Source: Thomasclavelia sp.
Lineage (GTDB): Bacteria; Bacillota_I; Bacilli_A; Erysipelotrichales; Coprobacillaceae
Length of the DNA stretch: 64,000 nt
Reading direction: 5' to 3'
NCBI GenBank assembly: GCA_028749475.1
Contig: JAQVWN010000004.1
Coordinates: 1-64,000, forward strand
Positions 24,265 to 31,399 of this stretch are shown piece by piece (within the stretch, counting starts at the first letter, position 1; every line of letters starts with the position of its first letter). The notes under the pieces were generated by a model, which saw nothing but the letters and a program-made list of their open reading frames with translations, did no database searches and was not told where the DNA came from. A program made the position numbers and the translations under genes.

Positions 24265-27200
24265 ATGGGAATTAAAAGTATAGTCACAAAGGCTGCGGGA
24301 AAAGCTGGTGATGCAGTAGCAAAAGTATCAGTTCTTAGTCCTGAACAAGTTGAAAAAATAGATAAATTAAGAGAAAATTTTTTCCTAGAAGAACCAGATC
24401 CTAGTGATCATAGAGCAGAAGAGTTGACCAACAAATTATTAGCAGCTAATAGTGTTGAAATCTTTAATGCATATTTAGAACAAATATCAAGTTTGTATTC
24501 TCCTATTAGTAGCACTGCAGAATACGAGGAACCATTTGATGTAAATTATAATATTAGATATATCAATATTACTAAATGGGTAACTGATAGAAATGAAAAT
24601 AATTTAGATAAATTGGTTAATGTTTATGCGGTTTTGTCTAATGAAAACTGTAACATTGCATTAGTCTTTAATAGAACAAGAACAACAAACAATGTCTATT
24701 TAGCAGTGACAAACAATGATAATGCAACTGATAATAATAAATCAAATAGTAATAAGAAAAGATTGGTTGATGCTATTAAGGGGAACTTTCCGGGTGCTGA
24801 ATTAAATGCTGAAGGTATTGGAAATATTCCTTGTTTAAATAAAGAAGGTAATTATTCTATAGCAAGTGCATCAAACATCCCAACTGAAAAATCAGAAAAG
24901 TTTGTTAGCCAAACAATAGAAAAATTACTTGATGGGATTGTTCCTGAAAATGAAGAGGAAGAATATACCATAATTTTGTTAGCAACACCGATTCGCGACA
25001 TTGAAGAAAGAAAGTTAAGACTAGGGGAAATATACTCTAGTTTAACCCCTTATGCTTCATGGCAAACAAATTTCACAGTAAGCGATAATAAATCATTTGG
25101 TTCAAGTGCAACTGTTGGGGTAAATGTTGGTGCAAGTGTTGGTTCTCAAAATGGAACTAACCAAGCTATAACTGCTAATTCAGCACAATCATCTTCTGAT
25201 GCGGTTGCAAATTCAGAGGGTAAAAACCACAACGAAGGGACTAGCGAAAACGAAACAAATAGTAGTGGTTCATCTAATAATATAGGTATGTATGCAGGGA
25301 CAGGGTTTAATGAATTATTTGCTGCTGGAGTAAATGCCAGTCATGGATGGAATAAATCTAAAAGTATCAGCAAAGGGAAGACGGTTTCCGATGCTACAAG
25401 CAAAGCAATTACTAATACCGTCGGTAGATCGCTTACTAAAGGAATAGCTAAAACAGCTGGCAGGACTTTGAGTAAAAGTTTAGGAGCAAATCTTGGTGCT
25501 AACTTTGCAAGGACGTCTTCTGTCACTGCTACATTAGGAAAAAATGAAGGAATTGTTCAAAACTTCAACAACTATAATATTGAGCATTGCTTGGAAATGC
25601 TAAAAGAACAAATGAAACGATATGAGCAAAGTACGGCTTTAGGAATGTGGGATTTTGCAGCCTATGTAATAAGTGAGGATATAGATATTGCCAATAATGT
25701 AGCACATTCGTATTTAGCTTTAACTCAAGGTGAGGAATCATATATGTCAAAATCGGCGGTTAATTTTTGGCGTGGAGATGTAAGTGATAATAATGAAGAA
25801 GCTAAGGAAATATTTAAATATCTAAAAGAATTAAGACATCCAATGTTTGCATTAAACCCAAATATTGTGTCTTCCAATGGAATCTCTGAATTCTCTGATT
25901 ATTCTGATTATTTAGTATACCCTTCTGTTGTAACAGCAACAGCAAGCTTATCTGGAAAAGAATTAGCTTTATCGCTAAACTTTCCTCAAAAATCTATAGC
26001 TGGATTACCAGTAATAGAGTGTGCAAAGTTTGGTCGTAATGTATCTACATATTCCAAACTAGGAGAAAAGAAAGATTTAATCCATTTAGGTAATGTATTT
26101 CATATGAATCATGAAGAAAACATCGCTATTGATTTGAATAAGGCTTCACTTTCATCACATACATTTATAACTGGTAGTACTGGATCTGGTAAAAGTAATA
26201 CTGTTTACCAAATATTAAATGAGGCAACAAAGAATGATATTAATTTCTTAGTTGTTGAACCTGCTAAGGGAGAATATAAGCACGCTTGTTCAGATTGTGA
26301 TGATGTTAGTGTTTATGGTACTAATCAATCTTTAGCACCATTGCTAAAACTTAACCCCTTTAGTTTTCCTAAAGGAATCCATGTGTTAGAACATATTGAT
26401 AGATTAGTTGAGATATTTAATGTTTGTTGGCCAATGTATGCTGCAATGCCTGCTGTATTGAAAAATGCCGTGGAATTATCATATAAAAATTGTGGTTGGG
26501 ATTTAACCACATCTATAAATGATTATGGAGATAATTTGTATCCTACATTTAAAGATGTTTGTAGGAATATTAAAACTATTATAGATTCAAGTGAATATGA
26601 CAATGAAAATAAAGGGGCATATAAAGGATCATTACTTACTAGATTAAGATCATTAACTAATGGTATTTATGGAATGATTTTTAATACTGATGAAATAACT
26701 AACGAAGAATTATTTGATAAAAAGGTAATTGTTGACTTAAGCAGAGTTGGATCAACTGAAACAAAATCATTATTAATGGGAATCTTAGTTCTAAAACTTC
26801 AAGAATATAGAATGACAAATATAAAAGGTTTAAACGAAAGTATCAAACATATAACAGTTTTAGAAGAAGCACATAACTTATTAAAAAGAACTTCCAATAA
26901 TCAAAGTAGTGAAAGTGGAAACTTATTAGGTAAGAGCGTTGAAATGTTAGCTAATGCTATAGCAGAGATGAGAACTTATGGCGAAGGATTTATAATTGTT
27001 GATCAGGCACCTGGACTATTGGATATGTCTACAATTAGAAATACAAATACTAAAATTATTATGAGATTACCTGATTTAAGTGACAGAGAATTAGTTGGTA
27101 AAGCTGCCAATCTAACAGAAGATCAAATCACTGAATTAGCAAAATTACCTTTGGGCGTAGGAGCAGTCTATCAAAATGAATGGATTGAACCAGTGCTATG

Positions 27201-27696
27201 TAAAATTGATAGAGCAAAAATTTCAAATAAAATGTATGAATATACTTATCACAATAATGTCATTGAAAAAGATAATTATGATGATGAATTAGCTATTGCA
27301 ACATTACTCAGTAAGTGTGATGAAGTAAGTGATAATGTAATAAAGGATATTAATGAAAAAATGGATCATATGACACTAGATGCTTCAACTAAAGTTGCAA
27401 TCAATAAATGGCTATCTAAACCTCCTATGGAACCAAGAATGACTAAACTTGCACCAATTATGAGTGCATTATTCCCTGATATAAAGGAAGAAGTAGCTAA
27501 ATGCTATAGTGAATCTAATGATCCTACAGAATGGACTAATACTGCGGAAGTAATACTTACAAGTAAGGTTACAAAAGATATAGAAAATCAAGTAAGAAGG
27601 GATATTATCCAAAGTATTATTACTGATTATTTATATTTAGATTTGAATAATGCTAGTGATTTAGAAAACTGGAGTAAAGTTGGTGGATTACGATGA
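24265..27696 (+). CDS. HerA/VirB4-like ATPase with Gly-Ser-Asn-rich insert (toxin-cassette gene 2)
   Basis: The 1143-residue ATPase has Walker A GSTGSGKSN (about residues 637-645), Walker B with ITVLEEAHNLL (about 860-870) and the downstream FIIVDQAPGLLD...NTKIIMRLPD segment typical of HerA/DUF87 hexameric motors. The N-terminal 280 residues are an alpha-beta domain I do not recognise. Between about 280 and 435 lies a Gly/Ser/Asn/Ala-rich, low-complexity stretch with repeats such as GRSLTKG and GRTLSKS and glycine-zipper-like GANLGANF. The C terminus is helical. The stop overlaps the next ATG by four bases (ATGA). A DNA-pumping or protein-exporting motor are both possible; the downstream effectors favour export. 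Confidence 0.82.
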   Translation: MGIKSIVTKAAGKAGDAVAKVSVLSPEQVEKIDKLRENFFLEEPDPSDHRAEELTNKLLAANSVEIFNAYLEQISSLYSPISSTAEYEEPFDVNYNIRYINITKWVTDRNENNLDKLVNVYAVLSNENCNIALVFNRTRTTNNVYLAVTNNDNATDNNKSNSNKKRLVDAIKGNFPGAELNAEGIGNIPCLNKEGNYSIASASNIPTEKSEKFVSQTIEKLLDGIVPENEEEEYTIILLATPIRDIEERKLRLGEIYSSLTPYASWQTNFTVSDNKSFGSSATVGVNVGASVGSQNGTNQAITANSAQSSSDAVANSEGKNHNEGTSENETNSSGSSNNIGMYAGTGFNELFAAGVNASHGWNKSKSISKGKTVSDATSKAITNTVGRSLTKGIAKTAGRTLSKSLGANLGANFARTSSVTATLGKNEGIVQNFNNYNIEHCLEMLKEQMKRYEQSTALGMWDFAAYVISEDIDIANNVAHSYLALTQGEESYMSKSAVNFWRGDVSDNNEEAKEIFKYLKELRHPMFALNPNIVSSNGISEFSDYSDYLVYPSVVTATASLSGKELALSLNFPQKSIAGLPVIECAKFGRNVSTYSKLGEKKDLIHLGNVFHMNHEENIAIDLNKASLSSHTFITGSTGSGKSNTVYQILNEATKNDINFLVVEPAKGEYKHACSDCDDVSVYGTNQSLAPLLKLNPFSFPKGIHVLEHIDRLVEIFNVCWPMYAAMPAVLKNAVELSYKNCGWDLTTSINDYGDNLYPTFKDVCRNIKTIIDSSEYDNENKGAYKGSLLTRLRSLTNGIYGMIFNTDEITNEELFDKKVIVDLSRVGSTETKSLLMGILVLKLQEYRMTNIKGLNESIKHITVLEEAHNLLKRTSNNQSSESGNLLGKSVEMLANAIAEMRTYGEGFIIVDQAPGLLDMSTIRNTNTKIIMRLPDLSDRELVGKAANLTEDQITELAKLPLGVGAVYQNEWIEPVLCKIDRAKISNKMYEYTYHNNVIEKDNYDDELAIATLLSKCDEVSDNVIKDINEKMDHMTLDASTKVAINKWLSKPPMEPRMTKLAPIMSALFPDIKEEVAKCYSESNDPTEWTNTAEVILTSKVTKDIENQVRRDIIQSIITDYLYLDLNNASDLENWSKVGGLR

Positions 27697-28316
27697 TTTT
27701 TAAACCAGATGAAATAAATACAAATGATACAACTAACAAATCTTTAGACTCTAATAACTTTGATAAAAGATTGGAACATAATGATTTAACAGAAAACGCA
27801 AAGGATAATACAAAGCAAAACTTTGATGAAAGAATTTCTGGTGAAGACAAAGAACAAATAGAGACAAAAGAATTATTTGATTTATTTTATAATGGATGGG
27901 ATAAACTCAGCATCGATAATAAAAAAGATGCATGCGATGCATTGTTTAAAGAGGTTGCATCTGAATTAAATCTTAATGAACGACCAGAATTAGTGTATAA
28001 AGACCTCGTAGATAAAGATTATGGAGAGTATGATTTCGATAATAATTTACTACTTATTAATAATCAATATTTAAACAATGGAGTAGAAACTCTTAAAACA
28101 ATAATTCACGAACTTAGACATGCTTGGCAGTACCAAAGAGCAGAGTTGCCTACAAGTGACCAAACTGTTTTTGATAAATTGTTATCTACAAATATTGATT
28201 GTTATATTAACCCTGAAGACAACTATCTAGCTTATTTTATACAACCAATGGAAATGGATGCATATAAATATACTGAGGCATTCATTGGGAAAATGGGAGG
28301 TGAATTCAGTGAATAA
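27693..28316 (+). CDS. Zincin-like metallopeptidase effector (toxin-cassette gene 3)
   Basis: The 207-residue protein has a disordered Asn/Asp/Lys-rich N terminus (about 1-58) and a C-terminal domain with IIHELRHAWQYQRAE, an HExxH zinc site at about residues 142-146. It continues to a downstream acidic segment QPMEMDAYKYTEAF that could give the third ligand. This arrangement is seen in metallopeptidase domains of polymorphic toxins. There is no signal peptide, so export would need a dedicated machine. Its first 52 residues align without gaps to those of the HNH protein downstream. The start overlaps the ATPase stop. Function as a toxin is inferred from the motif and the neighbours. Confidence 0.7.
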   Translation: MIFKPDEINTNDTTNKSLDSNNFDKRLEHNDLTENAKDNTKQNFDERISGEDKEQIETKELFDLFYNGWDKLSIDNKKDACDALFKEVASELNLNERPELVYKDLVDKDYGEYDFDNNLLLINNQYLNNGVETLKTIIHELRHAWQYQRAELPTSDQTVFDKLLSTNIDCYINPEDNYLAYFIQPMEMDAYKYTEAFIGKMGGEFSE

Positions 28317-28605
28317 TAAAGAAATTATTATAAAATATTGCAAAGAGCAATTAAATTTAAATGATAATAGATGCAAGCAAGAGTATTCAAGTATTCATAC
28401 TTGTAAAGATGTGGAAGAAGAATTTGTAAAATATATTCAAGAGGGATGGAGTGATAATCCTATACATGAACAAGGTTATAATGCTAAGACACTTAATGAG
28501 AAATTTCCTTTATCTGTTTTAGGAGCATTTAATTATTTGATTTATTTACGTGACAATCCAAAAGAAGCATTAGATAACTTGAATAAAGGATTACCGCGGA
28601 GGTAG
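28309..28605 (+). CDS. Small protein paired with the metallopeptidase, probable immunity protein
   Basis: The 98-residue protein starts at GTG 28309, overlapping the upstream stop by eight bases with GGGAGG before it. An ATG at 28258 would overlap 59 bases and lacks a ribosome site. The sequence is helical and acidic with conserved-looking aromatic residues (IQEGWSDNPIHEQGY, VLGAFNYLIYLRDNPKEAL). It lacks the shared leader of its two effector neighbours, as an immunity protein that stays in the cytosol should. I do not recognise the family; the immunity role is inferred only from gene order, size and coupling. Confidence 0.6.
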   Translation: MNNKEIIIKYCKEQLNLNDNRCKQEYSSIHTCKDVEEEFVKYIQEGWSDNPIHEQGYNAKTLNEKFPLSVLGAFNYLIYLRDNPKEALDNLNKGLPRR

Positions 28606-28613
28606 GAGAATAT

Positions 28614-29240
28614 ATGGATATAAAATCAAAGACTGAAAATTTCAACCAACCTAAAAACACGTTTAGTGAGGGATTTAGTCCTGATGTGAGGAATAAGAAG
28701 GAAGATCAAACAGAAAATTTAAATTCAAAAGAAAAATATAATGTGGATAATAAGTTGGATGGGTTTAATAGTACCAGAAAAGAGAGAATAGAAAGCACCC
28801 CTAATGAAACTAATCCTAATGGGCATTGGGAAGGGGCAAGAGGAGAAGGCAAGTTTGTTGTAACAAATGAAGAAGCAAAAGAGGCTCTAAGTAAATTTGG
28901 ATTAGATGGTATTCCATATAAATATGGAATACCTAACTTTACGCCTGTTTCAAAAGGTACAGTTAAAATTGATAATATGAGCGGTATCAGAGCAGACAAT
29001 TTTAAAAAGGGCTATGAGGCTATGGCGGAGAAATGGAATGAAGAGAAGCATGAAGGTCAAACCAATTGGGATGCTCAAAAAGTTAAACAATACAAAATAG
29101 ACAATAAACTCGATTTTCATGAATGTGCCGATGGAAAAACTATGCAATTTGTTGACCATTCAATTCATATTGTATGTGGACATCGAGGTGGAAGATCAGA
29201 AGCAGCAATAAAGCAAGGAGATAATAAGTATGATAAATAA
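28614..29240 (+). CDS. HNH nuclease toxin effector (toxin-cassette gene 5)
   Basis: The 208-residue protein has a disordered leader (1-70) and a C-terminal HNH/endonuclease VII-fold nuclease. It shows the NPNGHWEGARGEGKF opening (about residues 68-82) and GIPNFTPVSKGTVKIDNM in the middle. The catalytic module is LDFHECADGKTMQFVDHSIH, followed by HRGGRSEA, a variant of the WHH/HNH toxins that read WHE-x-MQLVP-x-IH-x-HxGG. Such domains degrade DNA in target cells. GGAGG and GGAG precede ATG 28614. The next gene overlaps by 11 bases, and its product resembles immunity proteins found beside these nucleases. Confidence 0.82.
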   Translation: MDIKSKTENFNQPKNTFSEGFSPDVRNKKEDQTENLNSKEKYNVDNKLDGFNSTRKERIESTPNETNPNGHWEGARGEGKFVVTNEEAKEALSKFGLDGIPYKYGIPNFTPVSKGTVKIDNMSGIRADNFKKGYEAMAEKWNEEKHEGQTNWDAQKVKQYKIDNKLDFHECADGKTMQFVDHSIHIVCGHRGGRSEAAIKQGDNKYDK

Positions 29241-29601
29241 ATGTAAACTTGTAATTGACAAAAGAGAGTTTGAATTATCAGTCTATTATGAAACGTATGA
29301 AGATAATAAAGTTCTTGATGAACAAGTTCAATTAGTAAATAAATTTGTTGATATTAAACTTGGAAAAGAAATAGTTGATAAGTTATCGGAATACATTATT
29401 AGTGATGATTATAATGATCTTACTAGTGTAGACAATGTTTATAAATATATAATGCCTCAATACTTATATGTTCCAAGAGATACAAAAAAAGATGTTATAG
29501 CTATTATGTGTGACTATAAATTTGAAGTAGAACATGGATTAGCAATAGTGTTCGAAAAAGGTAAACTAAAAGAAATTGGAACACAAGATATTATTTTATA
29601 A
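29230..29601 (+). CDS. DUF6985-like immunity protein
   Basis: The 123-residue cytosolic protein ends EHGLAIVFEKGKLKEIGTQD, continuing IIL, which matches the signature tail of DUF6985 proteins that sit beside HNH toxins (family assignment from memory). ATG 29230 lies inside the end of the nuclease gene, so the pair is translationally coupled and antidote is always made with toxin. AAGGAG is positioned upstream. It has no leader like that of the effectors. It is the last gene clearly belonging to the cassette. Confidence 0.72.
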   Translation: MINKCKLVIDKREFELSVYYETYEDNKVLDEQVQLVNKFVDIKLGKEIVDKLSEYIISDDYNDLTSVDNVYKYIMPQYLYVPRDTKKDVIAIMCDYKFEVEHGLAIVFEKGKLKEIGTQDIIL

Positions 29602-29710
29602 AATAAAAGGTTTAAATTTAATACGTACAATCATTAGTTAATTATTTTAGGAGTAAAATTATTATGGGGTGAATTGATTGGGTAGTTAACAATCTATAAA
29701 TGGTAAGGAT

Positions 29711-30427
29711 ATGAATTTAAAAGACAAAGCGACTCAGTTGGCAAAGGATAAAGTTAAGAGTACTACAACAGCAACCAAAGAAAAGTTGAAAAATATAGAC
29801 ATGGAAGGCATCATAGATAATGCTAATCAAAAAATAAATGATTATATGGAATATAAAGAAGAAAAAGAAAAGGAACAATTCATTGCACCTAATGAAGGAT
29901 CTGTCTTAGTATTAAGTTGTAATGAATATAAAGATTCAACTATATTAATAAACCAAAAAAATATATTTTCTAAGCAAGTGTATTCCAATGTTAATGAAGT
30001 TAAGTATGATGTATTTGTAAAATACACTCATTTAAAAAAGAAAGTAACAATAAAACAAAATGGCAAAAAAATTGGCTCAATAAAAAAGAGAGCAAAACGG
30101 AAATGGTTATTTTTTCTTGACTATTATTTATACACAGTTGTTTCATCAGAATTGCCAGTAATTAAAATAAAAGAAAAAATTAAAGCAACAAAGAAAACAG
30201 TTTATTATTCCAATTATAAAGGATTTTATGCAAAAAGTAATTTTCCAAAGTTGGGATATACTTTATACAATGATGATAATGAGTGCATAGCAAAAATTAA
30301 TACTAATAACTTTTTGAAAGAAGACATAATATGCTTTAATAAAAAATATGAACTAGTATCATTAATTTTTGCTTTAACTATTCTATTTTCGAGAGAAGAA
30401 GTGTTTGAAAATAATGATGGTCAGTAA
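29711..30427 (+). CDS. Hypothetical protein with possible tubby/LURP-one-like fold
   Basis: The 238-residue protein begins with a basic amphipathic helix (LKDKATQLAKDKVKSTTTA) and a Glu/Lys coiled region to about residue 60. A beta-strand-rich domain follows, with VTIKQNGKKIGSIKKRAKRK and ending YELVSLIFALTILFSREE. That end, a hydrophobic helix after paired strands, resembles the tubby C-terminal-like (LURP-one) fold; I hold this loosely. No signal peptide is present. It follows the cassette after a 109-base gap without a terminator, so it could be co-transcribed. A role is unknown. Confidence 0.6.
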   Translation: MNLKDKATQLAKDKVKSTTTATKEKLKNIDMEGIIDNANQKINDYMEYKEEKEKEQFIAPNEGSVLVLSCNEYKDSTILINQKNIFSKQVYSNVNEVKYDVFVKYTHLKKKVTIKQNGKKIGSIKKRAKRKWLFFLDYYLYTVVSSELPVIKIKEKIKATKKTVYYSNYKGFYAKSNFPKLGYTLYNDDNECIAKINTNNFLKEDIICFNKKYELVSLIFALTILFSREEVFENNDGQ

Positions 30428-30483
30428 TAACTAAATAATTTTAATAATTATTTTCATTTAAATTTATTATTGTTTTTTATTGC

Positions 30484-30513
30484 TTGTTATTCTTTTTTAT
30501 TAAATGATATAAT
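30484..30513 (+). promoter_or_regulatory. Promoter of the deoR-type regulator
   Basis: TTGTTA (30484-30489), an 18-bp spacer and TATAAT (30508-30513), the latter as an extended -10 (TGATATAAT). Confidence 0.55.
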
Positions 30514-30535
30514 AACTACCAGAGAGGTTGATACG

Positions 30536-31297
30536 ATGCTACAACAAGAAAGACATAATCAAATACTTGCTAAACTTAATGTGGATGGACAAGTTGAAGT
30601 AAAAGAACTTAGTCAAGATTTTCAGGTCACGGAAGATTGTATTCGTAAGGATCTAACAACTTTAGAAAAAGCGGGGCTATTAAAACGAATTCATGGTGGT
30701 GCTACTCAACTTCGTAAAAACCTTCATATAATAAATGTAAATGAAAGAATTGGTGTTCATTCACCAGAGAAAAAAGCGATAGCTTTGAAGGCTGTAGAAT
30801 TAATCGAACCAGGTACAATGGTATTTCTTGGAATTTCGACTGTAACTTTAGAAATCGCAAAACTTATTTATCAAAAGAATTTAAAGATTACAATTGTTAC
30901 TAATATGATAGATATTATGAAATTATTTAGTAATGAATCTAATACTCGATTAATTTTTATTGGTGGGGATTTTAATCAAGCTAAAGATGGATTCTTAGGA
31001 GCTATTACTATTGATCAACTAAAACAATATCGATTTGATATATCTTTTATGGGAGTAGTAGGAATCAATGCAACTGATGGAAATGTTACTACCTATGATG
31101 TTAATGATGGCCTTACTAAAAAAGAAGTTATAGTATCTAGTAAGAAATGTTATATCGTGGCTGAAAGTGCCAAACTAGATTTAGATGGAAATTATGCTTT
31201 TGGACATCTTAGTGACTTTAGCGGATATATCTGTGAAGATAAACTAGAAGATAGTATTCAATTAAAATTAAAAGAATATGGATTAGAAATCATTTAG
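30536..31297 (+). CDS. DeoR-family transcriptional repressor
   Basis: The 253-residue regulator has the DeoR N-terminal winged helix (QERHNQILAKL...VKELSQDFQVTEDCIRKDLT) with the LLKRIHGGAT signature at its end. The C-terminal sugar-phosphate sensor domain has LIFIGGDFNQAKDGFLG and the DVNDGLTKKEV motif. Members sense phosphorylated sugars. I start at ATG 30536 behind GAGAGG; the upstream ATG at 30470 would place the promoter inside the coding region. The 45-bp operator-like repeat at 31318-31362 lies between it and the glycyl-radical operon, so that operon is the likely target. Confidence 0.9.
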   Translation: MLQQERHNQILAKLNVDGQVEVKELSQDFQVTEDCIRKDLTTLEKAGLLKRIHGGATQLRKNLHIINVNERIGVHSPEKKAIALKAVELIEPGTMVFLGISTVTLEIAKLIYQKNLKITIVTNMIDIMKLFSNESNTRLIFIGGDFNQAKDGFLGAITIDQLKQYRFDISFMGVVGINATDGNVTTYDVNDGLTKKEVIVSSKKCYIVAESAKLDLDGNYAFGHLSDFSGYICEDKLEDSIQLKLKEYGLEII

Positions 31298-31312
31298 GTG
31301 ATTTCTTTTTTT
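31286..31312 (+). terminator. Intrinsic terminator overlapping the deoR stop
   Basis: GAAATCA (31286-31292) pairs with TGATTTC (31299-31305), followed by seven T. The stop codon lies in the loop, so the regulator is transcribed apart from the operon it probably controls. Confidence 0.7.
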
Positions 31313-31317
31313 AATAC

Positions 31318-31362
31318 AAAACAATAATAAACAATAATTTAAGTATTGTATATTATTGTTTT
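31318..31362. promoter_or_regulatory. Large operator-like inverted repeat of the glycyl-radical operon
   Basis: Two 19-base arms (31318-31336 and 31344-31362) are reverse complements with a single mismatch and flank ATTTAAG. Each arm holds two ACAATA-type half sites. The right arm covers the -35 hexamer TTGTAT (31346-31351). Confidence 0.75.
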
Positions 31363-31373
31363 ATAAGTATAAT
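31346..31373 (+). promoter_or_regulatory. Promoter of the glycyl-radical operon
   Basis: TTGTAT (31346-31351), a 16-bp spacer and TATAAT (31368-31373). The -35 lies inside the right arm of the operator, fitting repression by steric block. Confidence 0.65.
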
Positions 31374-31399
31374 TAAGATGTAAACAAGGGAGAATAAAT

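Noticed and set aside
24265-27696. HerA-like ATPase as chromosomal HerA-NurA repair or FtsK translocase
   Set aside because: No NurA nuclease partner, no FtsK gamma domain or membrane spans, and the gene is locked into a toxin-immunity operon.
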